DNA of 64,000 bases, from the NCBI GenBank assembly GCA_014529385.2, contig CM043950.1, positions 76,580,435-76,644,434 on the forward strand. Reading direction: 5' to 3'. Each line of letters begins with the position of its first letter. Positions within the stretch are counted from its first letter, which is position 1. Source of the DNA: Adiantum capillus-veneris. Lineage: Eukaryota; Streptophyta; Polypodiopsida; Polypodiales; Pteridaceae. Made by a program: the position numbers and the translations under genes. A model generated the notes under the pieces. That model was not told the origin of the DNA. It saw only the letters and a list, made by a program, of their open reading frames with translations, and did not search any database. Positions 34,156 through 46,219 of the stretch are shown one piece after another.

Positions 34156-37100
34156 TCATGTGTATGAGAGTAAGCCCAAAGCTTTTCGGAAAGCTTCAAA
34201 CTTTTCTCGTGATAACGCCTTCGTAAATAGATCTGCAATGTTATCCTATGTAGGACAGTAAGTTAGTGTGATCTCCCCTGCATGTAGCCTTTCCCTGACA
34301 TAGTGGTAGTGAAGCTCTATGTGCTTTGTTCTTGCATGAAATACTGGATTCCTTGCAACTGCCATAGCACTCTGACTGTCAGTGAAAATGGTAGTGGTGT
34401 CTGTTGACACTCACAAAGATCTGCCAATAACCTGCGTATCCATACACAATCAACTGTTGCCGTGAAAGCTGCCCTGTACTCAGCTTCACAAGTTGATGTA
34501 GCCACTGTGGGTTGCTTCTTGCTTAGCCAAGATATACATGCATTTCCCAAGAAAAAACAATTGCCACTTGTGGAATGTCATGTGTCAAAATCACCAGCCC
34601 AATCTGAATCGCTGTAACCAAGAAGCTGCATAGAACTCTGCTTTCCATACATATCCCCCCTTGGAAAGAACATGGCAAGATTAGGGGTACCTGAAAGGTA
34701 ACGAAGTATGCGCTTCACATCCTGCCAATGATGCATACCTGGGCTGTGCATAAATCTTCTTGCTTGTGAAACCCCAAATTGAATGTCTGGACGAGTGTTG
34801 CCTGCCAAATATATCAAGCAACCAACCGCTGCTGCATAAGTATGTACATCAAAAGTTTCTCTAGCATCATGCATGCTCAACTTTGATCCAGTTTCTACGG
34901 GTGTAGAGATTGGCTTACAATTTTTCATACCAAACTTGTCCAAAATTTTATGCAAATATTTTTCCTGCAACATGTATATGCCATCCTATGATTGCACAAA
35001 CTGAATACCCAAGTAATAATGTAGCAAACCAAGATCAGACATCTCAAAGGTTTTTCTCAAAGCATCTTTAAACGCTTCAATTTCATCCACAGTATTGCCT
35101 GTACGAAGCATATCATCCACATAAAGTGTTAGCATAATGAGAACTGCATCTCTCTTTTTGACATACAAAGTACTTTCTGTTGGACTATTCTGAAATCGCT
35201 GGCCAATTAAATAAGTATGTATCTTTTCATACCATGCTCTTGGAGCCTGTTTGAGACCATACAAAGCTTTACGCAATCTACATACCTTTTGCTCTTGAAC
35301 TTTTACAACAAAACCACTTGGTTGACTTACATAAACTTCTTCCTGCAAATCACCATTCAAAAAAGCAGTTTTGATATCCAACTGATGCACTTTCCAACCA
35401 TGATGAGCAGCAATTGCAACTAGTGATCTAACTGTGGATGCACGAGAAGTAGGAGCAAAGGTTTCATCATAATCTATTCCTTTCTGTTGCGCATAGCCTT
35501 TTGCCACAAGCCTTGCTTTGTACCTGTCAACAGTACCATCTTGTTTCCTTTTTACCTTAAAAACCCACTTTGTACCAATAGGCTTTTTACCTGTAGGCAA
35601 GTCCACTAGATCCCATGTATGATTCTTATGAATAGAATCAATTTCTTGCTGCATAACATCTTTCCACTGAACACACTCTAAAGCTTGATCAAATGAATCA
35701 GGCTCATCTGCATCACAAAGAGTGCTAAAGCAAGCCAGATCTACTTGCTCTCTGCCAAAAGTAGTACCAGCACGTGTTTTTCGTGGCAACGGTGCATCCA
35801 ACTTGCTATCCTGCAAAGTTTTCTGAACCCATTTAGGCAAGGTTCTTTCTTCCCTGAGAACTTCTTGCTCTTCACGCACAATTTCCTCTACATCATGAGG
35901 TGTCACATGCTGATCAAAAGATTGATCAAGATTATCAACCTGTTGTGATTCTTGATTCTCCACAAAAGAAGGAAGCAAACCTTCAAATACATCATGTGTC
36001 TGCATATGAGGTACATCAAAAGAAACCATAGGTTGAGCAGTAGTTTCTGCAAAAATTACATCACAACTTTCAAAAATCTTGTTTGTAGCAGGATTGTAAA
36101 GTCTATAACCTTTACTTCCACTACTGTACCCCACAAATATACATTTGATTGCCTTATCATCAAGCTTCCCACGTAACTGCTGAGGGATGTGAGCATAAGC
36201 AAGACAACCAAAAACACGAAAATAACTGACTGAAGGTTTTTTGTCATACCAAGCTTCATATGCAGTAATGGTCTTCAAGGCATGAGTAGGACACCTGTTC
36301 AAAACATGTGCTGCACAAGCAACTGCCTCCATCCATAGCTTATGAGGCAAACTCTTAGCCTTGAGCATACATCTAGCCGTCTCCATTAAAGACCTGTTCT
36401 TCCTTTTTGCAACACCATTCTGTTGTGGTGTGTACGGCATAGTGCATTGGTGTTTAATGCCTTTCTTTCCCAAAAAATACTTAAATGCACCTTACATGTA
36501 TTCACCTCCTCGATCGGTACGAAGAGTCTGTACTTTGCAACCTGTTTCATTTTCAACCATGGCGCCATAATGTTGAAAAACTGCAAACACATTTGACTTT
36601 GCTTTGAGTGGAAAAGTCATCAATGAAGGTCACAAAATAAAGGATGTTTCCCAAAGATGGCGTCATCATAGGACCACATACATCACTGTGTACAAGCTGC
36701 AACTTTCGTGTCGCTCTAACTGAACCATCCTGCGAAAATGCAAATCTGTGCATCTTTCCAAGAACGCAACCTTCACATACATGTCTTGGTGGCATATCCA
36801 ACAAAGACAAATCATGCACCATATTATGACGTTGTAAAGTCATCAAACTACCATAACTAACATGCCCAAATCTAGCATGCCACAACTTAGCATCCTGCAT
36901 GGCCTGAGTCTTTGTTTCTGCTATACATACCTGAATCTGCTTTTCATAACGATCTAGCACAAATAGTCCATTTTCCAGCGTACCTGTAGTGATAAGAGAA
37001 TAACCATTCTCTCGATCTCGTACAACACATCTGTCATCCTCAAAAATGACCCGAAGACCATTTTTTGCAAGAGAGGATACAGACAACAAATTCTTCTTGA

Positions 37101-38316
37101 TCCCTGGAACATATAAGACATCTGGCAAGCATAAATCTGAACCATCTGAAATGGTAATCAAAATCTTACCAACGCCTTTGATTGGATAAGAAGCATTATT
37201 TGCACATGTCACCTTCTTTCCTGCTGGAGCTGCATCCAATGAACAAAACAAATCCTTCCTTGAAGTAATATGCCTGGATGCACCACTATCAAAGTACCAA
37301 ATCATTTGTGTCTTGTCAACACTGTAAGCAGAAAAATCTAAACATACTACAAAAGCATAAGAATCCTGCACAAAGTTTGCAGACTCTTCTTTAGCTGTAG
37401 AAGAATCACCAGAAGCTGAAACAACCAAACTTGACTCTTTCTTCTTTTCTTTAGCAATTCGCTTTTTACACTCACTAATGTAGTGACCAGGTTTCTTGCA
37501 GTAGTGACATTTACCTTTCTTCTTGGACTTGTCGGAATCACCTTTAGACTTCTCTGAAGACTGTCCTGCACCAGACTTGGAGTGATGAGCACTCTCTTTA
37601 CCCTTGTTTTTGTTCTGTACAACAAGCGCATGATCCATACCATCCACCTGTAAAGACTTGTTCTTATGTGATTGATCCTCCTACAATAGCAAAGCCACTA
37701 ACTCTTCAAAATGAAGAGGGTCAGGATTAGCTCGCAAAGACAGAGTCAAAGAAGTCTGAAAAGTCAAATAAGATGGTGGTAGCGAATTGAGTGTTTTGGA
37801 AACCAAGTCCTTCTCTGGAATCACTTCATCAATGCTAAGCAATTGCTCTTTAAGATCCCTGATTTTTGTAAGATGCTCGACAATATCGTCACCTTCGTCC
37901 ATCTGTATTTTGTCAAGTTGTTTCTTCAAAAACTCTATTATGGCAGCGTTTCTTCCTCCAAACATAGCTTGCAGAGTGTTCCAAGCATCCTCGGAAGTTC
38001 TGCAAGATCTGATATGTGGTTTGATTGTCCTCTTTATGGTTAAGGCAATCACAGCCATAGCCTGTGCATCTTTAGTATCCCATCTCTTTTGCTCTGGAGT
38101 GACTTGTGAGGGTCTTGCACCACCAGCTGCACCACGACCAGGCGTGGTAGGTGCAATGCTACCTGGACGAACTTCATCTCCAGATACATAATCCCACAAT
38201 CCTTTACCAACCAAAACATTTTTGTCCATAAAAGACCAAAGAGAATAGTTGGTACCATCCAATTTGTCTTCGGATGTAAACGCACCAAAAATCTCTTTCT
38301 CCGTAGATTGAGCCAT
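34156..38316 (-). pseudogene. Copia gag-pol polyprotein, broken by stops and frameshifts
   Basis: Start at 38316 (MAQSTEKEIFGAF). Domains in order: gag (LDGTNYSLWSFMDKNVLV); zinc knuckle CHYCKKPGHYISEC at 37509-37468; protease DSGASRHI near 37290; pre-integrase HHCC (LWHARFGHVS, CEGCVLGK); integrase with HSDVCGP and PQQNGVAKRKN; RT with QLDIKTAFLNGDLQEEVYV and the catalytic YVDD; RNase H with SDSDWAGD and CEAEYRAA. Lesions: TAG 37681-37683; a small deletion with frameshift in the integrase core (about 36600) and TAA 36492-36494; TAG 34986-34988; TGA 34578-34580; a frameshift at about 34410; TAG 34246-34248. The TAG and TGA codons sit where copia relatives have Gln or Arg. The copy cannot make its own enzymes. 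Confidence 0.93.
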
Positions 38317-38700
38317 ACTGTAGATGCACACAAGAGAGCAAAAGAACCTCCAAGAGATTCACAAATCTCCTCTCCAATCCAAGCAAAACTCTACACAAAA
38401 TCTCAGCACAAAGCTAAGACAAGCTGCTTCCCAAAAGAACTGTTTACCTGAAGAAAATCTGTCAAAAAGCACACCCTCTTGATCTAAATGCCTCCGAAAA
38501 GTAACTTCTGCTACGCTGCTCAGAAAAAAATTCTGAAGGCTCGAACGGCTTCGAAAGGGAGGTAAAACCCGAGGTCACCTGATCAGAATACTCTCGGAAC
38601 GTCGAGGATGCTCCCACAAGCAAATTTTCCGAAAACTGCCTGAAAACTGCGATTGCGCGCGCGGACGTGAAAACGCAAGTAGAGGCTCTGGAAATCACCT

Positions 38701-38713
38701 TGCTCTAATACCA
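38701..38713 (-). other. Copia primer binding site, initiator tRNA-Met type
   Basis: On the minus strand TGGTATTAGAGCA lies two bases from the LTR. It matches the usual TGGTATCAGAGC with one change. Confidence 0.8.
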
Positions 38714-38715
38714 AT

Positions 38716-38992
38716 TGTTGAAGATGATGAAACAAGAAGCAGAAGGAAGACAGCAACTCAGAGTAGGAAGAAGATGGAGAAGGAGAAGACACAGAGCTTG
38801 TGTACGAGATCTCTGTAGTCTCTCTCTCTGTATTGGAATTATAGTGTATATAAACTCAGAGCTACAAAGCTTATATGAAACCCTAAGAGATAAGGTGTCC
38901 TTTCACACCAGATGTCTAGGGGGAAAAACCCAGTGGGAGAAAAGTGCCCCTGGTGAAGCGCGTATACACACTAACACTACTACATGTCTACA
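38716..38992 (-). repeat. Copia 5' LTR
   Basis: 277 bp, same ends as the copy at 33832. In minus-strand sense it drives the element; the two LTRs are 275 of 277 identical. Confidence 0.95.
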
Positions 38993-38997
38993 TGAGA

Positions 38998-40920
38998 AAG
39001 AGAGAGAAGGGGGAGGGGATGCTTGTTGCATTAATACCTTCTTACAAATTTGTCACGACCAATAAAAGTGAGATTAGTATTTGTTCAACATAGCTTGAGT
39101 AAATTACACCACAACACATCACAAGAAAATCCACCCCAACCACTGTCTTAAGGCTAGGGGAGTCCTCTCCACCCTGTTGCTCTCTTACAATATGTGGAAT
39201 TTATGACTGAATTGATGACAACACCCAGAGACAAGTTATCAAGAACTTAAAAAAACACCAAGATACTTACACATCATTGTTTTCCATTACTTTACGTTGG
39301 AAGAGAGACAAAGTATCCAAGCTTAGTCCAAATCCACCCTCCTTGATTCAGCAAATGTTGGGCTTACACTAGTAGGAGAAATGATAGATTTCCTACTCTC
39401 AATTGAATGATCACTCTCTCTTACAATGGCATAGTGTTCCCTTGCTAATCAACCCTAATACAACACATGCATATGCATAAGACAATGAGCTTCCACTCAA
39501 GAGCTCCTTCTAGAGAGGTTAAGCTTGGCTTTCAACCTATGCACGGCACATACTCTGAGGCGATACCTTGTCGTCCGGGAGGACTCCAGCTAGGAGGGGG
39601 GGAGGCATTCTCAAATGCGGAACCAATAACAGAAATAACAAAAAAGGGCATAATTTTTGACTGTTTTAAGGGTTGTTGTTTGATAGAAAAATTTTCGGGA
39701 GTAACCCAAGTATAGATGCCCTTATACAGCATGTATCTATAGGTATATGGGGCCAAATGCCAAATCAAGCCCCTAGGTGTGTGTATATAAGTAGAAATAG
39801 CCATTCTTCGGGCAAAAAATTGGTAAAACGAAGAAATCCGGCCATAAAAATTTCATGTGAGTGTATATAATTTTTTGCGGTGATGTTTGTGATTTATTAT
39901 GATTTTTGGGGATTTTCTGGGTTTGATTTGCTATTTTTCTTTTAATTTTGCTAATTTTCGGTAGAAAAAATTCAAAAATACAAAAAGCAGATGAAAAACA
40001 ATCGTAATGAAAAACAAAAAATATGGGGATGATCAGTGACTATAGGACAACCTATGGTACAGTGGGGGTGCAAGTGTGTTTTGGCCAGGTTTTGATCGAA
40101 ATGCCAAATTTCTGGTAAACAGAACAAATGGAGTCCAAATCAAGAAATTTTTGAGCCTAAAACGCATCTCGTAAGGAGATAGGAGCATATGTCAAATTTC
40201 GCGAAAAGTGGTTCGGGGACCCCAGTATAAGAAATTTTCACCTCATTCTCACTATTGACTGTGTGGAGAGAGCTTCTGCCAACTAGAGCGGACCGACCTT
40301 CCAGCAGCTTCTACGCCGCGCACGACTACCCGACGAGCTCCAGACATGAGAAGTAGGCTCACCACCTTGAGCTTTTCGCGCATGTTTGTCATTATGTCGC
40401 GAAAACTAGAGTAGGGGTCACACACAAAGCGGGCGGTAGAGACCTACAAGTAGAGACGGCGGCCTAACGGCTAACTCGAAAGCAACAAGACTTCATCGGC
40501 AGCTTACCCTAGCCTAGGAGACCAGTCCTGGATGTCCAAAGGTAGTAGGAAACCATCGGAAAAAACCCTAATTCCCAGAAACTTGCAAGAGGCAACCAAA
40601 TGGTAAATCGGCAAAACGGCAACCAAATGCTACCAAAATTCATGGGTAGGAGCACCTCGACATGCTCGACAAGTCTATATGACCCGCATGACCAAAAAGT
40701 GACCCGAAGCAGCACTAAACTTCAGAAATGGCATCAGACACACAAAGCAACAAATTTCATCGCCAAAAAGCACTCCAAAAGTCAGAAAATGGCTCGGAGG
40801 CTCTGAAGTCCACACAGGGAGTTATTCTCTATCCATTTGACTTTTTTGTTGAAATTAGGCTCAAAAGGGACTCAGGGGGACCAAGGGCAAGCACTGGGAG
40901 CACCATCCATGAAAAAATCA
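38998..40920. other. Non-coding internal part of gypsy-L
   Basis: No gene seen on either strand. The phrase GTGTATATAAGTAGAAATAG near 39782 resembles a TATA region. 40250-40500 is GC-richer. It leads into the palindrome array. Confidence 0.5.
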
Positions 40921-40925
40921 CCAGG

Positions 40926-41805
40926 AGACATCCTACAAGTAGGATGTCTCAAGGGCACTTCTGGGCACAAACTCCAACATTTTTCATCATGCACATTTTT
41001 TGAATGACATTTACAAGCTATCCACCAAGTCTCATCACATTTGGACCAAAATTGACCTCATATGCATGAAAAAACGCAAAGTTAGGGCATAGAGGCAATA
41101 ATGGGTCATAGACCTACCAAATCTTGTCCAAATCCAAAGAAACTTGCACGACACATTCACCAACACATCAACAACCAATCTATATGGTTAGAAGCAAAAA
41201 ATGATGAAATAGACAACCTATGCGTAGGATGTCTATTTGACTTTTTTGACATGCAAGGGATGTTTGATCATTCCAGATCCAATCACCTCATCATTAGGAG
41301 CTCATATATCAAGTTTGAAGCCATTCTAATCATTTTTGACCCCCAACACTATCAAGATACACTTTTTGAGCCCAAAAAAACACCACACAGACCCTTACAA
41401 GCATCAATCCTTGTCCAAATCCAAATCCAAGAACATGGCCATGTTCCATAGACCAAGGACTACCCACAGGACAAGTTTCATGTCATTTTGATGAAAAAGA
41501 CATCCTATGCGTAGGATGTCTCCAGCATAAATTTAACCTTATGTGCAAAGAGTGACATCATGGGAGCCAATACCATGGTGCAATAAGACCATATACCAAT
41601 TTTCAACCCATTTGGACATCAATTGCTACCTATGATGGACTTTCTACCCAAATTGTGACCTAAAGATTGAATCAGCCCAAAAATCCACTTTTTGATATCC
41701 AAATCCAAATCCAAGCACATAACCATGTTCCATGAGCCATACACTACCCGCATATCAAGTATGAACCAATTCTGATGAAAAAGACATCCTACGCGTAGGA
41801 TGTCT
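40926..41805. repeat. 24-bp palindromes before ORF2, ~285-bp period (four copies)
   Basis: Copies at 40926-40949, 41211-41234, 41498-41521 and 41782-41805; spacing 285, 287 and 284 bp. The last is a perfect palindrome with half-site AGACATCCTACG; the others carry one or two changes. A degenerate flank (TTCTGATGAAAA or similar) precedes several copies, so the whole ~285-bp unit looks like an old tandem repeat in which the palindrome is the best-kept part. ORF2 starts 167 bp after the last copy. Confidence 0.92.
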
Positions 41806-41971
41806 AGATGAAATTTTTTTGCCAGATTTGCACTGTCAGCACATGCACAGCTTCACAAGTTCCTTTTAAGCTTTATTTTCAATTTTCAAGTCATTTGGAT
41901 AAGTAAAACTCAGTTTCGCAGCTAATATAGAAAAAAACGCTAACTTCGAGCTACTGAGTGCAACAGGATCT

Positions 41972-44900
41972 ATGGCAGCCGCGAAGTCACCGACAAAGAA
42001 GAAAAGAATGACCATCAAGGATTACCTGGAAGAAGTGGAACCCTTCGTCATTCCAGAAGGAACACTAAAGCCCACCAGCACATGGATACAAGAAGATATG
42101 TTAGAGTCCAACGACCTAAAGATCTACCAAGGAGTGTTCAAAGACACTGAAGGCAATGTTATCGAGCTACCAATGCTGCCGTGAGAACTCAATGAGTTCG
42201 TACGAAGCAAGATGGCCGGATACTTGGAGAAGGTTGATCTCCATAATTACTTTGAAGCAATACCAGCAGGGGTGGACATCAAGAGAGTCTGGGAGTTTGT
42301 GACAACCATCAAAGAGGATGGAGTGGCCAAAGTAACAGATCTACAAGGCAGGCCGGGAATAGAGATAATCATCACTGAGCGGGTTGTAGCAGATGCACTA
42401 GACCTCTGCAACGAGGTGGATAGTGTAACAAAAAGAAGGGATGAGGTCAAGGTGTACCATGAGAAGAAGGGGAATTACACCTTTGAAGACATTGCCAACC
42501 CAACCTAGTAAAGATGGGTAACAAGAAGCCAACCTATATAGTGCCAGGATAACTAATCACCAAGGTAATTTATGGGGCACTACACGCAAAAGGAAGGTGG
42601 CCTGACCCCCCGTCTCAGAATGATTGGATGAGGATAAAAGAAGACAAGGAAGATGAGCCGTAAAGAGCACCAAGGGTGGCTACGAGATTGAAAAGACGGC
42701 TAGAGCCAGTTCAAGAGGAGTAGCCCGAGCAGAAGAAAGGGAAGAAGGAATTTGCCGAAGTGCCTGCCAAAGAAAGCGGCAAGACTAGAGAGGCTGATGG
42801 AGAGATTCCGAGCAGAGAGAGCCCTCAAGGGTGATTTAAGTGAACTCTGGAAGCCTTCTCTAGAGTCTATGTCAAGATCATCCCGAAGAGTGCAAAGGGA
42901 CCGATTTGAGGACTATATCAAGAACTTTGAGATTCTTGATGCAGCATCAGAAAATATTCCACATGTCCCTTTCACAGAGGAGGAAGTACAGCAAATACGG
43001 CAGAAACTGCTAGATGAGCAAGAGAGCCAAGAAAGAGAAATAAAAACTAAAGCAGACAGGGACTTAAAGGGAAAACCTGCATCTCTACCAGCCAGCCCTA
43101 AACCTAGCCCACAACCCTCACCACCACCCTCTCCACCTCCTAGCAGCCCTCCACGAGAAGATAAGTCAGCTAAAGAAAGCAGAAGAACAACAAGCATAAG
43201 AGCAAGAGCAAAGACAAGAGCCGGAGCCAAAAGAAGAGTCTAAGCCTCGAAGTGAGCAAAAAGAATTAGAGGATTCTTATTACGCATTTTTGGACCTGCT
43301 AGGTGCGGGATACACAAAGGAAGAAGCCGCCATAGTCACATTCGACTTGGCAAGGACAGGGCCTAAAGAACAGATGCAAGGCATCAGGCTAGTGGAGTTA
43401 AAGGAAATTGCCACAGATACAGTGGACCTACGCCCACCCTCCAATGATTGGGACGTGGTGATAACGAAGCTAACAGGGTTGAGAGCGCAATCCATGGCTT
43501 CAGAGAAAGAGATGACAGCTCTCAAGGCCACTGAAGTAAGGATTAAAATGGAAGTAGACGATCTGCAAGGACAAAGCCAAAGGTAAAAGGAGAGAGAAGC
43601 TGAGCTACAGGCCAGCCTAGAAAGGGCACTACAAAGCTGCCAGGCAATGGAGGAAGCCAGTCAAGCAGCCACAAAAAGAATGCAAGCAGTTGAAGAAGAG
43701 TGTCAGCAGCTCAACAAATCATTGGTAGATGCCGAGAAGGAAAGAGATAACTTGACACTACAGTTGGAAGAAGAATCTAAAGAAGTAGAAACCATGAGAA
43801 ATGCCAAGGAAAGAGCAGAGATAGATCAAGAAGAAATCCAGGATGAGGTCCTTGAGATCAAGGACCAACTCAAAATAAAAGATCAGACCATCCAGAGGCT
43901 GCGAGCATCACCTGCCAGAGTCAGAGCTACTAGCTCGACTCAAATCACGATCGAGAGTCAACTCTATGAAGAACAAATGCAAGAACTTCAGAAAGAGTTG
44001 ACTCTAGAGAAAAAGCAGAGATTGATGATGGCAGAAGGATCTATCGTCATGAAAACTAGAATGGAAGAAGGCCAAAAAGCCCTGCAAGAGGAAGTAGAAA
44101 GCATGAAGAGAAAGCTCAAGGAGGCGGAGAGAATAAACTCCGAACTAAATGACCTCCTCGTGAATATGGGCGAAGAAGCGGAAACAAAAAAACAAAAACT
44201 CCTGAGGCAAACTGAGGAGTTAAGAGGACAGCAAGCAAGAGAGCCAGAGAGCACAGGGCCAACAACCAATGAGGGCATTGACTTAGAAAACATGGAAGAT
44301 CCGGTGGACACGCCTATGCAAGAGGAAATACTAGAACAATCCTCAAGAGCCACAGGATCTCACAGAGGAAGAGGAAGAAAAATTGCGTAAAGCAATAGAA
44401 GAGGAGCTCAGAGAAACCACAAAGGAAGCCTTGGAGTGGGAGCAGAAGGTCTTCAAGTGTATGACCATTCAAAAGATCGACGCCAGCAACCTCAGGCACG
44501 AGTGGCTTCAACCCTCTCTCCCATATCCATTGCTGAAATATGAGGCAGCTACCATAAACAAGCGGATCAGAGAAGAGCAAGCCGTACCCCTTTACAATGC
44601 AGATACCTCAAAACCAGAAGGGGTCAAGATCATTTTTGATTCTCAGCCAAATTGGAGGAAGGCGTGGCTTACAAAGTACCCACAATACCTAATCCACTTG
44701 GTAGAGGCACCGAAAAATATCAGAGACAATCTTAGCTTTTGTCCTTTACCAAGGATTAGGACGTGGAAAGCGCAGGAAATATTGCAAAGGAGACAACCCA
44801 CTTGGTTGATCTACCCTAAGCTTCCGGGCTTGAAGGCAGGTGAGAGAATAAGTGTCCAATACATGGTGAAAACCCTAACGGGCGCCATAAAGTTGTTCAC

Positions 44901-45233
44901 TAGCTCACCTGACCTTACATGCATTATGATGAGGAAAATATGCAGAACCCTCTTAGCAGTGTTCAGGACTTTCAAGCATAGCGAGGTGACCGACAGTATC
45001 CTTTTCTTCCAAGATACATACAGATGTGCTATGATCTGTCTGGTCAGCCTTCCAAGGAGGTGATACATGCAATGTATCAGAGGATAATGTTTCTACCATC
45101 CTATCACCTCCAGGATTTTGAAGAAGCATTCTATACAGGCTTCTTCACAATAAACACTGACATTTTCGGCCCGACAATGATGAACCTGCATGCAAGATAC
45201 GAATCACTTCTAAAGATGCGAGAAACAATATGA
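41972..45233 (+). pseudogene. Gypsy-L ORF2: large coiled-coil protein of unknown function
   Basis: ATG at 41972 (MAAAKSPTKKKRMTIKDYLE). A globular N-terminal part runs to about 42650 (IIITERVVADALDLCNEVD, GALHAKGRWPDPPSQNDWM). A Lys/Arg- and Pro-rich linker follows (PSPPPSPPPSS at about 43110), then a long Glu/Gln/Lys-rich coiled coil (43480-44260, heptad-like). A C-terminal globular part (LRHEWLQPSLPYPLL, LTKYPQYLIHLVEA) runs to 45233, 38 bp before the polypurine tract. Total about 1,050 residues. Broken by at least four frameshifts and by stops at 42182, 42550, 42661, 42721 and 43584, each one step from CGA, CAA or CAG. It has no enzyme motif and does not look like an envelope (no signal or membrane segment seen). 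The position just before the 3' LTR is where some plant retroelements carry an extra ORF. Confidence 0.6.
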
Positions 45234-45271
45234 TGAAGAAGCAGATCAGCGGCCATGTCGGGACGACATGA

Positions 45272-45287
45272 GCAAGGAGGGGGGGAG
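45272..45287 (+). other. Gypsy-L polypurine tract
   Basis: An all-purine run, GCAAGGAGGGGGGGAG apart from its first C, directly before the 3' LTR. It primes plus-strand synthesis. Confidence 0.9.
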
Positions 45288-46219
45288 TGTTAGAAGCTGG
45301 ATACACCCCACGGCAACTAACTACTCAGAAGATTATTATTTTTTTAATTATTCATTCATTGAGGAAAACCTGATTTTTCACCTTGTAAATATTGGGACTT
45401 ACAAATGTTTCGAGATTGTATCCCACTTTTGATAGTTAGATTGAGTAGATAGTTGATTTTGGAACTTTAGGGTTTGAGAAATTGTAAGCTATATATACCA
45501 CTTTTTGACCTTAATGAAAAACCTTTTTTCATTTTTAAAACAAGTTTGTAAGTCTGTGAATGAGCGTACTGTGTACGAGAGAGAGTGTGAGCTTCATCTT
45601 GACGCTACGTGTGCTCTGGTGGTCGTAATCGAGTGCGGACAAGTGCAACGTGTTTCCCCCGACGAGAGCTATGCGCCGATACCTACATTGCACGCGTACG
45701 GTCCGGTTTTGCGAGCTCCTTCTAGGAGCTTCATCGGGTGTTTGGGTGAGCATACATTGGCCGATTTTGCATTGCAAAATATCCATGCATTCACATCAAG
45801 TAGAACTACACATTAGGCACTTTAGATTTCAGAAACGAAGACTTGCAAATTTCGGCCAGACATCCTACGTGATTTTGCACCGGGTGTTTTGGGTTGGGAT
45901 TTTGGTTCATAGACCTTAGGGAGAGCGACCTATTGGTATTAGTAGGGTCTCCTTCAAGTTCTATGGTGTTTCGAGATTGTTGATGGGTGTTCGGCTGTAG
46001 AAAGTATTGTAGGAAGTTTCCTCTTATGCACTCTTGAAGGCTGTGACTTAGACAATTGGTAGAGACCTCTGTAGGAATTAGTTAGGAGTTGGTCGAGTGT
46101 AGGTTGACACCTTATGCTTGCTTCCACGCGCCTGCGGGTCGAGCTTCGTCCTTAGCTGACATTACATGTTAGGTGAGTTCTCGCTGTGTTGACGTCCGTC
46201 GCGGCGTATCTGTCCAACA
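45288..46219 (+). repeat. Gypsy-L 3' LTR
   Basis: 932 bp, TGTTAGAAGC to GTCCAACA, uninterrupted. It includes AGACATCCTACGTG at about 45860, similar to a half of the element's palindrome. The same place in the 5' LTR (about 29690) has drifted. Confidence 0.95.

Larger units (their letters stand above)
33832..38992 (-). mobile_element. Ty1/copia retrotransposon, complete but defective
   Basis: A 5161-bp element with 277-bp LTRs and target duplication TGAGA (33827-33831 and 38993-38997), inserted in gypsy-L on the opposite strand. It has a tRNA-Met-type primer site (38701-38713) and a polypurine tract (34109-34118). It carries one polyprotein frame with gag, protease, integrase, RT and RNase H in copia order. 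The two LTRs differ at only two positions, both transitions, so insertion is recent. Confidence 0.96.
27796..46219 (+). mobile_element. Gypsy-L: large non-autonomous LTR retrotransposon with nested insertions
   Basis: Bounded by direct target duplications CATAT (27791-27795 and 46220-46224). It has LTRs starting TGTTAGAAGC and ending GTCCAACA, a tRNA-Asp-type primer site at 30055 and a polypurine tract at 45272. Without the nested copia (33832-38992) and the TTAA element (28023-29342) it is about 11.9 kb. Its coding content is ORF1, resembling a gag N-terminal domain, and ORF2, a long coiled-coil protein. No protease, reverse transcriptase, RNase H or integrase motif was found on its plus strand, so it must rely on another element's enzymes. 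Its LTRs differ by roughly 5% in the first 225 bp by eye. Confidence 0.9.

Noticed and set aside
34156-38316. Stop codons repaired by U-to-C RNA editing
   Set aside because: Such editing is known for organelle transcripts of some seed-free plants, not for nuclear transposons. Cytosine deamination explains the pattern more simply.
41972-45233. ORF2 as a retroviral envelope gene
   Set aside because: No signal peptide, membrane segment or cysteine-rich ectodomain is visible; the protein is charged and coiled-coil.
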